Both the position numbers and the translations under genes were made by a program. This document shows positions 1 through 12,903 of a stretch of DNA of 64,000 nucleotides, piece after piece (within the stretch, counting starts at the first letter, position 1; each line of letters starts with the position of its first letter). The stretch comes from Arcuatula senhousia (taxonomy: Eukaryota; Mollusca; Bivalvia; Mytilida; Mytilidae): the NCBI GenBank assembly GCA_963971305.1, contig OZ020307.1:10615501-10679500 (forward strand), given 5' to 3'. Under the pieces are notes generated by a model, which worked only from the letters and a program-made list of their open reading frames with translations, was not told the origin of the DNA and did not search any database.

Positions 1-964
1 ATGCTAAAAATGAGCGGTGAAAAATTTCGTTAGTCTATTTGCATCAATACAAGATAACAAGTTAAGGTATAAATGACACAAATTTTCCCCCGGATAGCAC
101 TGTCCAGTAGGGAGATTTTAGTATTATGTTTACCTTTGTTATTGTCCATTGACCAATGCACCGAATGAAAAAGAAGTCAAAATGTGGAACATATCATTAC
201 TTTTTAAGGAGAATTTACCCATGCCAACTAAAACTACGTTGAAAACCAAAACTATTTGGTATTGACGAAATGTGAGCGAGGAAGTTAAAGAAAATATGGT
301 TATGTTCAGAACTTTTCTATAAAAACGTCGAAAAAGTTCTACTATTTTCTCCCATTTGAAAGGTCAATTTTATAAATTTTTGATTGATTGATAGGTCAAA
401 TGAAATCTAGAAGACTCGACCTGATTAATATGACTGTATATCATCAAATGATTCTTGTACAATAACCATGTCGAGTTCGAGTAAATGACCATGATAATTG
501 TTCAATCAAGTGTTAGCATGTGTCACAAACAAAATGGCTTCGATAATCAACTAAAACAACAGTCAAGCTGAAATATAATAATTCAATTAAGAAATAATTT
601 ATAGCCGAACGCTATATGCATCGAATGCCAATTTTATGGATCTTAGATAACAATGAATTCCACTTGATTTCTGGAAAACTTGTGTCTTTTGAAAACTTCT
701 TGGAACTCACATGCCCTTTCTTTGTGTCTTACGGACTTATAAATTTAAGAATTTAAAAAAAAATAAAGGTGTTTAAAAGACGGTTGATGGCCTACACATG
801 TATATCAGAGGTCCATGTTAACGGTCACCGTAAGTAAAAACAGTTCTCCTTATCATCATGATCATTATAATTTATGCAATGGCGAATGTCTAAATAACCA
901 GACAAGACGGGGTAAGTATCATACCACAATGATAATGTTTTAACTTCATAAAAATACTAATATT
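1..964. other. No gene seen
   Basis: AT-rich sequence with no open frame of note and no recognised repeat. The first exon of STUB1 (N-terminus and TPR1) would be expected on this side of 4775, but I could not find an open frame here or up to 4774 that encodes a TPR1-like segment. Confidence 0.5.
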
Positions 965-1311
965 CTAGGAATATTGATAGGGGGAAGGTTGGGCCCAAAA
1001 AACTAGTTTAACCCCGCCACATATTACATGTGCCTGTCCTAAGCCAGGAATCCTTGACAAAGCTTTCGTTTGTACTTGTCTTTTTGATGTTTTCTGTTCC
1101 TTGTTTAAGAAGGGGGTCTGTCTGTGACTATTTCAGGGCTGGATTTGAATTATATGCATCTTATTTAGACCATGTGCCAATTGCATAACCGCGAGCAGTG
1201 CCAAATGGCCTCGTTGAAGGCTGCTGGCGGTTGTCCATTGTGGTTTTTCTAAATTGCCGTTTAATTGTGGGCTGTGTCGCGTACACTTATTCCACATCTC
1301 TTTATTTTCTA
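965..1311 (+). repeat. Dispersed repeat, copy 1
   Basis: This 347-bp block is nearly identical to 7618-7965 in the same orientation. Both start TCTAGGAATATTG, contain AACCCCGCCACATATTACAT and stop after CTCTTTATTTTCT. No protein is encoded. The very low divergence suggests a young dispersed element. I do not recognise the family. Confidence 0.8.
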
Positions 1312-1647
1312 AGAATATTTTCCCGATTTTATTTTACGCTGAAAAAAAGGGAGATTTAAATCTAGTCTAAACCAAAAATCATGTCTAAAATCTATCAACT
1401 GTGCATAGACATGTAAAGTTCCTTATAATAATTGTTCAAAAAAAAAATTGTAATAATGTGTCCTAGACCGCAGCTTGGAAGTAATATATTACTTCCATGG
1501 CCGCAGTAAGCTTTTTACTTCTGCCTATTCTTCCTATTTCTTCATTCAAAAGATTTTTGGTTAATTAAAAGTATTGTTTATACATTAAAAAATCAGTTAC
1601 TAAGAATATAGAAGTCCCTTTCTATACATCTGAGATTTACATTATTA

Positions 1648-1730
1648 AGTATGGCCGAAGTGTCTACGGCCGAGGAGTCATATGGCCGAGACTTCCTATG
1701 GACGAAATAAAGTGTGGCGGAAGTGTCCAA
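1648..1730 (+). repeat. Degenerate 16-bp tandem repeat
   Basis: About five imperfect units of roughly 16 bp, built on ATGGCCGA, follow each other with one to several mismatches each. Function unknown. Confidence 0.45.
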
Positions 1731-2975
1731 ATACCGTTTTTAGGGTGGTCCTTACAAAACTATCTTTTAGACTTTTGATTCTACAAAAAAAAACATGACT
1801 GTTGATGTTTAAAGTTATAACGTGACGGTACTCAAATTGCAACAACTTTGACGGTTTTAGTCTCTTATCTTTATGGGGTTACGTTTGCTTAAAATTTTGA
1901 TCGGCTGTATTTTAAGAGTAAGGTTTACTGTATTTATCCATACAGAAAGAATTTTAATATTTGATACACAAATGTTATAAAACAGATTTAAGGACACCTT
2001 GGAATGACCCTTTTTTCACATCAGCGGTACCCAAATTGCACATTGGGGTAAAAATTTTACACTATAAGATTTCTTTTAAAAATTTTACTTCATTATTTAA
2101 TGTAATTACTTTCATGTATTTTGATTTAAAAATCAACTCCAGTAAAGGTAATTTTAAAGTTTTTCAAGGCATTTTATGACTGCTGGTTGTATTTTTAGAC
2201 CATTGCAGTTGTACTTCCCTGAAAAGGCTATATAATAATGTATTTTCTTATTTACAGCTAAAAGGACGATATTATCATGTACAGTCCATTGAAAATCAAG
2301 CATTTACATCTTTAAAATATTTAAAAACACCAAATACAAACATAACTGACCTAAAAACAAAGTTAATTTGAAGTCGAATATTAGGGCTCCATTACGTCAT
2401 CTAGTGCTGACGTGACAGAAAGCAATTTTATTTTAATTCCGGGTTGAGATGTTGGAATGTTGGGATAAATTTCTCTGTCTGAATAGTTTGGTAACAAATG
2501 ATATTTAGCAAAATGAAAAATCTACAACATTAATCAAGATTTTCAACATCACCCAAAAGTCTTGCCTGTGGCACGGCAATTTTTAATACGGACTACAGGA
2601 TAAGGTATGCAACTATCAATCAATTGTATTTTTTCTATCAGAAATGACTTTTTATTTCATAGTTTTCTTGAATACTTTAGAAAAATATTATCAAATATTA
2701 ATAATATAAAAGAAAAACTAGTCTTACTAAACAATCCTGTTATTTTAGAACAATTTATGTAGAGCGTTGCAATTTGGGTACCTGTTGCAATTTTGGTAGC
2801 GTAACGTTAGATAGAACATAAAGGAAAAGTATTGGACTCTTTCAAATTAAAAAGCTCCACAAAAGTCTTCAGTGAGTAAATTGTAACAGTGACCCATTAC
2901 AGGGTTAATGGCTTTATGTTTGATTTCATGTTTTACCCTGAAGAGCTAAAAGATACCTTGATTCAGTATTTGGGT
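1731..2975. other. No gene seen
   Basis: AT-rich, with short open frames only. A TACGTCAT...TGACGTGACA stretch near 2392-2420 resembles CRE/ATF half-sites, but I see no transcript that it could be tied to. Confidence 0.35.
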
Positions 2976-3095
2976 TATATATATATATATTGTCCAGACC
3001 GTATGCATATTCAGACCGTACGCGTACGGTCCGGACCGTACGAGTATATTTTCAAAATACCTGTAGGGTCAGACCGTACGCATACGGTCTGACTG
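2976..3095. repeat. TA run and palindromic GGTCCGGACC repeat, block 1
   Basis: A short (TA)n run is followed by imperfect copies of a self-complementary motif such as ACCGTACGCGTACGGT, GGTCCGGACC and CAGACCGTACG. A second block of the same motif lies at 3728-3885. The run is unusually rich in CpG for this AT-rich window. Confidence 0.65.
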
Positions 3096-3727
3096 GCATT
3101 TTCTAGATCAATATCGATCCTGTAATAATGCATTAATTTTCTTATATTTAACTAGTATATTTTTTGTACAGAGTTCACACAATATTTAAAATCAATTTAG
3201 TGTTGTGAAATAGAAGTGAGTACTTACTCATATACGTCAGTTGTAATAACTAAAACAGTCATTGAAATTTGGGAGGAAAGGTTTGAAGAATATATAAGTT
3301 TTATGTAATTGTCGTCATCCTCAAACTTTACTGTACTGAATATAATTTTAAAATGATTTTTTAATCATCATTAAGAAGTCTGACATTTTTTTGACCCTAT
3401 ATACCGGTGAAATCCAACAACAAAGCAGAGAATAAAAAGGAATAAAAACTAAAAAAATATCTACCAAATAAATATTAAATACCATGTTTCCAAATTCTCT
3501 CACCTACCGCCTTTCTATATTTTAGCTATTTACAAATTCTGACTTTAGTTTTATTTTGTTTGTCTTGTTATTTAAGTTTGCTTTCCTCTTTTCGTTTTTT
3601 TTTTTTTTTCAGTTTTCCTATTTTTTCCGTAGGAATCTGGGAGTTTTTAATAACACTATTTAGGTTGAAAATAAAATATTGTTTCCTAATATTGTATGAA
3701 TAAATGCAAATTTAAAGAAATACCTAT

Positions 3728-3885
3728 ATGGTCTGAATACTTGTATGGTCTACCTCGTTTTAGACCTTACGGGTATACTTGCACGGTCGGACCGTACGCG
3801 TACTATTGGACCGTATAGGTATACTCGTACGGTCCGGACCGTATGCGTACGGTCTGAATACCTGTACGGTCTGGAACATATATAT
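3728..3885. repeat. Palindromic GGTCCGGACC repeat, block 2
   Basis: Several imperfect copies of the same palindromic unit seen at 2990-3095, including ACGGTCCGGACCGTATGCG. Open frames through it on both strands are by-products of the repeat. Confidence 0.65.
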
Positions 3886-4130
3886 TGGTGTAAAGGTATA
3901 ACAAAAAGACAGATGTTATTAACAAAATTCTGTATTTCCAATAAAACATAATATAAACAAAGAGAGTAGCCCAGAGTGTGCATTATTTGTACAAGAAATG
4001 AAGTAAGATTTTAAGTGAAATCCCAAATCATATGACAAATTACTGAAGCCTCAACTTTAGATATTTTTCTGGGATAAATATACAGTTTATACATGTATAT
4101 ACATGTAATAATCAAGAGGATGCCATACAT

Positions 4131-4725
4131 TTTTATACCCCCACTCGTAAGAGAGGGGGCTATATTGCAATCACCTTGTCCGTCCGTCCGTCCGTCCGTC
4201 CGTCTGTCCGTCCGGTTCAATTTCTTTGCTTCTACTGGATGGATTGGTTTCAAATTTGGTACACAGCTTCAGCATGATGAGTTATACTATGCCTACCCTT
4301 TCCAGGTCAGTCCATCATCTACTTCCTGTTTTCCAAGCCGACTTAGACTTTTTTAGGGGAAAAAAAAATTGAAATGCGAAATTTTTCGTAACAGATTTCA
4401 CGGCTTCTACTGGATGGATTGGTTTCAAATTTGGTACACAGCTTCAGCATGATGAGTTATACCGTGCCTCCCCTTTCCAGGTCAGTCCATCATCTACTTC
4501 CTGTTTTCCGAGCTGACTTAGACTTTTTATGGGTCAAAAATAGACAATTTTTCGTAACAGATTTTTCGGCTTCTAGAGAAGGGATTGATTTCAAATTTGG
4601 TATACAGCTTTAGCATGATGAGTTGTAACGTGCCTCCCCTTTCCAGGTCAGTCGGTCATCTACTTCCTGTTTTCTGAATGGCCGAGTGGGGGTATGCTTA
4701 GCACGACTTAGTGCAACCCCTTGTT
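4131..4725 (+). mobile_element. Pearl/HINE-like element in STUB1 upstream intron
   Basis: It starts ATACCCCCACTCG with a CTC...GAG hairpin, followed by a CCGT/CTGT microsatellite (about 4180-4213). Three tandem cores of about 165-180 bp follow; each contains TTCAAATTTGGTA and TCAGCATGATGAGTTATA. The 3' end has GAGTGGGGGTAT, complementary to the start, then a small hairpin (GCAC...GTGC) and a terminal CTTGTT. Hairpin, microsatellite and core tandems are what is known of the bivalve pearl/CvA/mg1 elements. Placing it with Helitron-like HINEs is inference. Confidence 0.75.
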
Positions 4726-4774
4726 CATATTGACATGTATCTCAATTTTAATATTTATTTTTATGATGTTTCAG

Positions 4775-7700
4775 ATAAAAAGTCCAAATACATCAACATT
4801 TTTCACAAATAGAGCATTATGTTACCTGAAAATGAAGAAGTGGGATTTAGCACAACAAGATTGTCGAAGGGCATTAGATTTAGACCGGACATTAGTAAAG
4901 GGACATTTTTTCATGGGGCAAGCTCTAGTTGAACTGAACTTGTTTGATGAGGCAGTAGCCAGTTTAATGAGAGGTAGGAACTTTATATAGGCATCAAAGC
5001 GTTGTCAAGGTTGTTTGGTCACTAGTTGAATATTTCCTTATTCACAATCTTAAAAAAGTATCGACCAATAACTGTCAATCAAATTTTCTTGTTATAAATT
5101 TGTTTCTTACCATTTAGGTCAAAACAAAATAATGTTTGTTTAGGGTTTCCTTATTTAAAAAAAAATATCATGTACATAAGCATTTTGTTTTTGAAAATAA
5201 TTTTATATAGAGCACTAAGGGAGGGATTTTTCAAAATTAAACATGTACAGCTTTTTATGACATCGATTTTGCCTGGAAATATCAATAAAGTAGACTTGTG
5301 TGGGCAGAAAAATAGGGTACAATATAAATAGGGAAACCCTAAAAAGACATACATTTTTGTTTGGAACTAACAAAATAAAACAAGATATAGATTCACTCAG
5401 AAATGATACCATTACTTCAACAATACCTATTTACCTACATTATCATAATCTATAAACTTCAATGTTTTAATTTCAATATTTACATATGCATCACAATTAA
5501 TTATTTTAGCAAGTGATTTGGCAAAGGAACAGAAGTTAAACTTCGGTGATGATATAGCATCAGCATTGAGGAATGCTAAGAAACGGAAGTGGAATGTCTT
5601 TGAGGAAAAAAGAATTAAAGAGGAAATAGAGTTACAAACCTACCTCAATAACCTTATTTTAGAGGATAAAAAAAGGTATTAACAAAATTGTGATATTAAA
5701 GAAATTTTCTTGTCTAATATCAAACTCTGTAGTCTGGTTCTATCAGTCAGAGAGTGAAAAATGATTTTGGGCTAAGCTTCAAACTGTATAAGCTATTTGT
5801 TATATCAGCTATACCATGAATGTTTTATCATCTATTACTAATTTAAGTTTATAAATAAATAAAACTTTTAAAATCACAAATGATTTGTTTATATTTTAGT
5901 TGCTCTTTAGTATGGTGAATTATAGGCCAAAGTGTACAATGGAAATCAAAGAATATAGTATATATAATTAAATCCTTTAACTTCAGAAACTAATATGATT
6001 AAGGCCCTGCCTTTTTAGCGAGCATCGAAAATTTATATACCTTTTAAAAATAAATCCGTGTGCTCGACCGGCTAAGTTTAACGTAAAGAGGGAACTTTTA
6101 AAAAAGGAATTAAATAGTAACAAAGTCTGACCTCACCCAACCCAAATCATATGCACTTGAGAAAGTTGTTGTTAAAATATTTGGGATCAATAACTACTTA
6201 TTAAAAATTCAATTATTTATGCAAATAATAAATCCTGTAACATTCTGGGACGACATTAAGCGGGGACGAAATTATCCGTTTTATGGATTACGTGACGTCA
6301 TTTCCTTGTCAAAGTATTTCGCGCTTCTTCAGCAAACCAAAACAACATTCAGATTCTGTCTGGTTTTGTGAGATTTTCTGAGTATCAGTGTTTTATTTGA
6401 AGCATTGGTAACAGAGGGTACATTAAGAAACCTGGCGGAAAAAAACGATAAAGTAAACATATCATGCGGGACTGAGGAAAGTGAGTGAAACCCCACAGGA
6501 TGGGACTCTTCTTTCATTTTCAGGTAAGGACCTTTTATTTATTATCATGAGCAGGTTTTATTCAGTAAATGTATGCATTTCTTTATCTTATTTTATCTTA
6601 CTTAGAATTTAACAAAGCTTGGCCAGTATCATGCATTTGGTATGACTAGTTGCCAAAAGCTAGCTCGGTAATTTCCGGAAAATCGTTTTTCAGCGGAAAA
6701 GACCGAATGGTGTTTAAATAAAAATCTGTGTGTAAAAATAAATAAGTGGATTAATGAGGGTTTTATCACTGTTTTTGAATTTCAATTTTTATATTTTTGC
6801 ATAACAGATTATGATGTATTTTTTATAAGCCCAGAGGGTTGATTGTTTTACTTGCTCCGTGCCTATTATTTTTTTCACTCCGTAAAAGTAAACCTGTTCC
6901 GGTTTTATCGTCAGTATATTTCTGGCACATCTCAAAACATGCACAATGCCGTAGGGCTCGCATCTGCGATGCTCGCTATAAATTAACAAGAATTGCATTG
7001 ATATGGTAAAATTAATTTTCTGCATCTTTTACAGAAAATTAGATGGTTTATCAAACGAATCGTCAACAGACAACGAAGTCAACACAGATGTTACATCATC
7101 ATTAGAAGAGGACTGTGTGAGTTGACTGTCATTGAAAAAATTAATGATAAATATCCACAAAATCATATTATAAATATAGAAACACCATAGCAAAGGAAAA
7201 GCATTAATAGTGAGGCTCTTCATCCAAAGTCCCAGTTTGGCCATCAACGATCATAGTGCAATAAATGTACTAACATAATCAAATTTTTTTATTCAAATTA
7301 GGCAAAGAAATGTAATCTTACTTTTTACTATTGTCATTTTTAAGCATTATAGCGATCAAGCGTGTCGGTTTTTTGTGATGACACTTCACTAAATCATTAT
7401 TGCTTGAAGTGTTGTGTCGGATTTAAAATCGATACGTTTGATTTTTTTACATCAGTCGATTGATGATTCTCAGCTAGCTGTCAGTAACAGCGAGTGTTCT
7501 ATAGAGAGTTCCTTTACCGTCCTTTTGTTTGTTCATGTTTTTTGTCTTAGGTTCTCTCTAGTAGAATTGGACTTTGATCGATTTGATTTTTATTGTGTGT
7601 TTAGTTTTTGTGCTTTGTCTAGGAATATTGATAGGGGGAAGGTTGGGCCCAAAAAACTAGTTTAACCCCGCCACATATTACATGTGCCTGTCCTAAGCCA

Positions 7701-10279
7701 GGAATCCTTGACAAAGCTTTCGTTTGTACTTGTCTTTTTGATGTTTTCTGTTCCTTGTTTAAGAAGGGGGTCTATCTGTGACTATTTCAGGGCTGGATTT
7801 GAATTATATGCATCTTATTTAGACCATGGGCCAATTGCATAACCACGAGCAGTGCCAAATGGCCTCGTTGAAGGCTGCTGGCGGTTGTCCATTGTGGTTT
7901 TTCTAAATTGCCGTTTAATTGTGGGCTGTGTCACGTACACTTTTTCCACATCTCTTTATTTTCTATTAACTATTATTTGAGAGAAAAAGGACATTCCAGT
8001 GTATGCAAAAAGAGAAAAAAGTAAAGTATAGAGGATGATGTTTTTCATAAGTTTGAACAAAATAACATTTCCAAAAAAAAAATGTTTATTCATTTGATCA
8101 GAATAATGTATTATTATACATGTAGCTTAATGTTTCACAGAGCTTTAAGATGGGGCACCTTTTATGTACGTTTTGCTTAGTAGTTTTGTGCATTAAATGA
8201 TTTGCCTATAACATCTCTTTCATAAGTAAAATAGATTTTTATGTTTCAGGATAAAAAACTAAAGGAAGTCAATGACTTGTTTTCACAGTTAGATCACAGA
8301 AGAAAAGTAAGTATATAAACCTGTCTAATCTGAACCCTGTTTAAACTGAAATCCTTTCCAAACTAAAAACTCTATCCCTTGTCTTGCAACATCCTGCGTC
8401 CTGGGGCATCACAAAAATTTTCATCACAGTTTTCAGGGCAAATACTTGTCACATTACATGATAGTTGGCATGTAGTTTCTTCCTATTGTTCTTCATGTAT
8501 ATTGCAATTTTATGCCCATGACTCATGAACTTCCTGTTTACCAAATATTGTCATACATGTATGTCTTCCATGGAAGACTGCCATTCTAGTTTAATCCATC
8601 CTGATCAATGTAGATTTTTGTTGTATCATGTGTATACTATTAACCAAACAAGTGTCAATTATGAACAAAAATGTTGGTGCAAAAGTATACCACTAAAGAG
8701 TTTTACATTTCCTGTATAGTTGTGCCGTGGATATAAAGGAAAGACCATAAACTATAGCACCCTTCTTTCAATGTTTGTCTGGCTCAATCTAAATTTCAAA
8801 ATATAAAGAAACAAAAAAGAGTAAAGTTTGGCCCCCAAATTTTTGAAATTATTAAAATGAACTGGAAATATGCAATTTATACTTAAAATAAGTAATTTAT
8901 TATATAAGCATGACTTTGTTTAAAGTTAATTTTAGATAGATTTTTCAGTATGTGTACAGCAAAGATTGCATATTAAATTTATAAATAAACTGTAGCAGGA
9001 CCTAGATATATTAATTTCTTATAACTTTTTATTATTATTTTTATGACTTATTCTGTTATTTTCAACTTCTTCCTTTTCCCTGTATTTGAGCCAAGCCAAT
9101 TTTAGGTTAATATCACACATGGCTTCAAATATCATGGGACATTTAATTATAATTTAACCAAAAGTGTTCACCAACATGTCAGTTGAGAGGTACAATAAGG
9201 ATATTTTGTCCTTATCCAAAATACAATTTGAATGCAAAAAAACTGTACTAACGAAAGTGAGCTATCTTCAATAAAATTAATGTTTGGATAAAATAAGGTG
9301 TGTCCATATCTAGGTCCTACTTTACTTTATTAGACCTGATAATACATATAGCAGGTTATTTTCGTGGTGGTTTAATTTTTTCTTATTTATGTGGTTTGCA
9401 AAAATAAATCCTGCAAAAATATTGAATGCGAGTCATATACAAAAAACTCGAAAAATTTACCCCCCGCGAAAATAACCCTCTATGCAGTATGCCATTTGAG
9501 TAGTACATATACTAAGATTTTCTTCAAAAAAGTTCAAAATGTCCCGATGAACCTAAAAAATTGTGATTGGGTGAAAAACAGTAAAAACCTGCAAATTTTT
9601 AGTGGTTTTTGACAAATTTTACAATGAGCCACACAGAGTACTGTAGCCAATATCTCATGACATTTTTATTGTAGACAAGAGATGTTCCAGATTATTTATG
9701 TGGGAAGATAAGTTTTGAGCTGATGAGAGAACCTGTGATCACACCATCTGGTATAACTTATGACAAAAAAGATATCGTAGAACATTTACAAGTAAGATTA
9801 TTCATTTGTTATTGCCTTGCACAATTTTTCAGTAGAGAAGGGAAACTTGGTTATATTTGTGATTCATCATTAAACTTTTACTTATAACAAGCATTTTATA
9901 GAACTTGCTATTGTTATTGGTAGAGAGCAACAGGCCCCAAATTAGCAATGATTTTTTTCCACTCAATAGCTACAATAATTTCCAACAGATTGTTGCATAT
10001 CAGGTTCAGATGAGCCCTATAGATAGTTAATCTTACTTTTGTTATTAAGCTTTACATAAGAGAACCTGTAATAATGTTTATTAACATTAAGCATGACAGA
10101 CTCAGTTTTAGATGTTTATCTGATGTAAATTTGTTTTCCATTTATTCTTCCAGAGAGTGGGACATTTTGACCCTGTAACAAGAACTGACTTAACACAAGA
10201 CCTATTGATACCTAACTTGGCAATGAAGGAAGTTATAGATACATTCTTAGAAGAAAATCCATGGGCCGAGGATTATTGA
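4775..10279 (+). CDS. STUB1: E3 ubiquitin ligase CHIP (5' end missing)
   Basis: Coding exons are 4775-4973, 5510-5675, 7035-7116, 8250-8306, 9675-9791 and 10154-10279. All have AG/GT borders and phases that join without a stop to give 248 aa. CHIP is a cytosolic co-chaperone: its TPRs bind the C-termini of Hsp70/Hsp90 and its U-box ubiquitinates their clients. The first exon gives TPR2/3 ([20 protein letters not shown], then [15 protein letters not shown]). Next comes the helical linker with [19 protein letters not shown], and the last two exons give the U-box ([38 protein letters not shown]). The protein ends AEDY before TGA, as in the vertebrate protein (VEDY). The CHIP family is about 300 aa, so the roughly 50 N-terminal residues with TPR1 are missing. 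The first visible exon opens in phase 0. The linker exon at 7035-7116 is Ser/Thr/Asp-rich and diverges most. Confidence 0.95.
5985..6190 (+). repeat. Dispersed repeat in STUB1 intron
   Basis: The stretch around ATGATTAAGGCCCTGCC, continuing through TTTAAAAATAAATC and AACAAAGTCTGA, matches the reverse complement of 32845-33030 with indels. This places an unnamed dispersed element in both introns, in opposite orientation. Confidence 0.55.
6293..6300. promoter_or_regulatory. Perfect CRE palindrome
   Basis: TGACGTCA is the full CREB/ATF site. It lies in a locally GC-richer patch inside the STUB1 intron between exons 5510-5675 and 7035-7116, 220 bp upstream of a TTTTCAG/GTAAGG junction. Use as an internal promoter is only a possibility. 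Confidence 0.35.
7618..7965 (+). repeat. Dispersed repeat, copy 2
   Basis: Near-identical partner of 965-1311, here inside the STUB1 intron 7117-8249. The two direct copies are about 6.65 kb apart. The T-rich sequence just before it (about 7340-7617) may be part of a longer version of the same element. Confidence 0.8.
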
Positions 10280-11930
10280 AGAAGTGAATCCCTCTTGTTT
10301 CTTTTAAAATACTTTTAAAAAAGGTGATGTGAGCTTATGTCATCACTTTTTATAGACACTTTTTCAGACCAAAACCTGCGGGCAGTGGATTAATGATATG
10401 TATGTCAATATTTGAATGGGCTGGAAGGGAGGAGGGGGATTATTAGTATTTGCAAATGTGTATGTCTTATTATCTTACTGTGTTGTCAGCTATTGCCATC
10501 ATTTGGTGACTTTTTCTTTTGTCTGAAAGTTTAATTATTAAATATGTTACTTTTTGACACATTTGAAAACTGAGAATCAATGGGCAGGGGGATTATTGAT
10601 ATGTAGATGTTTGAACCCCAGGGTTAAAGTATAATATAGGTGTGTAAATTATTTTATGCTTTGCTGTCTACTGCCTTAGTCTTCTATTACAATATTCATA
10701 CAAAATGTTTTCTTGTACAATTTTTTTTTTCATTAATGGAAAGAACTATAGCATTGTTTAAAGATAGATTTTACATATCTTATTGACATTTGTCATCTTT
10801 ACACTATATTTAATCCCATTGATTGATGATTTTTAGGCCCCTGTGAAAACTTGACATATTTGGTTGACTCATGTCTGTATGTATGTACATCAGTATGAAA
10901 GTTTCCATCAAATTTTTATAAGAAACTAAATATGAGACAATTTATTTGAAATATTGCAGGATGCTTTGGTATGACAAACTGTACAGTCCTAAGCTATTTG
11001 AAGACCATTCAGACCCCTACTTCCTGTTAAGAATATGAGTCATCTTTGTCTTATGGTCCAATTCTTCCATTTGTATGCCCCACTTACAAAAGGTGAAGGC
11101 ATTTGTGTTCAGGTATTTTTGTCCATCCGTAATAAGATTTATCATCAGTTTGAAGTTACTTTTCCATATTGTGAGCTGGGGCACCATGTCTTTTAAGCAT
11201 ATTCTTGTTTTCATTTTCCTAATAATTATAGGTTCACGTAACTGTATCCATATTTTGCTATGTTCATCATTTTTGCTACAGGTATTACTACGCTAAAATT
11301 TCCTGTACAAACATGTAATAAGCATATACATTTAATTGGCTATAAAAGAGATTAAGGGTTTAATAAACTTTAAGCTTGTTAAAAAAATTCTTGTATGGAA
11401 TGGGGTTAGGAGGCTGTTTGTGCCCCACTGCAATGTAGAGATGTAGAAATGCTGGTGTCCGTCCGAGTCCGAATGTGTACCTGTGTTTGTGTGTGTCCTT
11501 CAATCTTTTTTGTAACAGATATCTTAGCTGCTATTATTTGTAGACTATAGATATCTAATATGCAGCTTTCCAGTAAGGGTTTTACTCTGTGGTATACTTT
11601 ACAGGCCTGTCTCTTATCCACTTCTTGTTTTACGAACCGGCTTAATTTTTTTTTGCACTCAGCAGGGGACCTGGAAATTTTGCTTTTTTTTAGATTATAA
11701 ATAATGATAGATATAGCAGATTAATGCATTTTTATAAGGTTTGGTTTCATTCATGTTTTTTAATTCCCTACCTGTGAAAGTAGAGGAGCTTTAAGTGTTT
11801 TTCCATACTTCTGTTTGTTTGTCTGTCTCAAATCAATTGTTCCTACAGGTTGAAGTTGCTTTCAGTTTGAGAGTTGGAGCATCATGTCTTTTGGATATAT
11901 TCTTGTTAATGGAATAAAAGGGTGAATATT
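10280..11930 (+). other. STUB1 3' flank or UTR with degraded repeat cores
   Basis: No coding exon is visible. Degenerate copies of a core with GAAGTT..CTTTT and GGGGCACCATGTCTTTTA-type sequence occur near 11140-11210 and 11850-11910. These look like worn pearl-like elements. A possible poly(A) signal AATAAA lies at 11913-11918. I cannot set the STUB1 transcript end. Confidence 0.4.
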
Positions 11931-11939
11931 TACACAGGA

Positions 11940-12085
11940 CAAGTTGCAGCATATGTTAAACATATGTTTGAAAAAACATGTTATCATTATGTTAAACATA
12001 CGATTACCTTATGTTTGGTGCCCATATGATAAACATATTACATATGTTCATCATATGTTTTATGTTTTCATATGACAAACATATG
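11940..12085. repeat. CATATG-rich palindromic patch
   Basis: Repeated inverted copies of CATATGTTT / AAACATATG appear within about 140 bp, so the strand can fold on itself in several registers. No protein or known element was recognised. Confidence 0.5.
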
Positions 12086-12320
12086 TTTTAGAAAAAATGA
12101 AGAAAAACCATTTTAAATGAATTGCCAAGGCATGACTCCTATTTTGAATTTTAAGATGTTTGTTACCATATACATGTAAGTTTTAATTGCATGTTTTATA
12201 TTGCTGATATTATTAACAGAGAAAACACATTGTTGTACATAATACATTTCAATCTTTTTAATAAGGAGTAAAAATTTGAAACAGGGATCATAAAAAAAAT
12301 ATATATATTGGATTTTTGCC

Positions 12321-12903
12321 AAAGGATGAGTGGCATTAAGACCCATAATTTGCCCAAGAAAATGAAGTTGGTTTAAATGTTATGATATTTATAATAAATA
12401 TAAGCTTATATGTGGTTACAAAGAAAAAACATCAAATAAGGCAAATTTCGTTCATTGTGACGTAATTATGACATCATATTTAGTGGTCTTATTTGACAAA
12501 ATAAAGAAAATCTGCAATTTAAAATGGTTTTCGTGCATATTTTCCTTACGAAAACATTGGGCGCATGAAAACAACAACTCCAAACTTAAAGAAATGATGG
12601 ATTACATCAATTTACACATTTTTGCCTTGTATGAAGTTGTTGTTTTGATGCGGCCACCTTCTTTTGGACCAAAAAGTGTATGAAAATCAGCAAAAATCGA
12701 TAAAATAAGGACAATTTCTTTCATATACAGCTTTTTGAGTTAACTGATTGGCATAACAGCTTAACTGAAATGGTACAAACTTATCATTTTCTTTAAGCCT
12801 AATAATTTATCAATGTTTCATCAACTCAAGGCATCTGTATGCTCAGTTTTAATTTCTTGGTAAATCTTGGGCCAAAAATGGGTCTTATTGCCACTCATCC
12901 TTT
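12321..12903. mobile_element. MITE-like element with about 37-bp TIRs
   Basis: The left end starts AAAGGATGAGTGGCATTAAG and runs to TTGCCCAAG. The right end, CTTGGGCC...GGGTCTTATTGCCACTCATCCTTT, is its reverse complement with a few mismatches. The 583-bp element has no transposase; the 71-aa open frame inside has no recognisable domain. I found no clear target-site duplication, so the superfamily is open. Confidence 0.65.
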
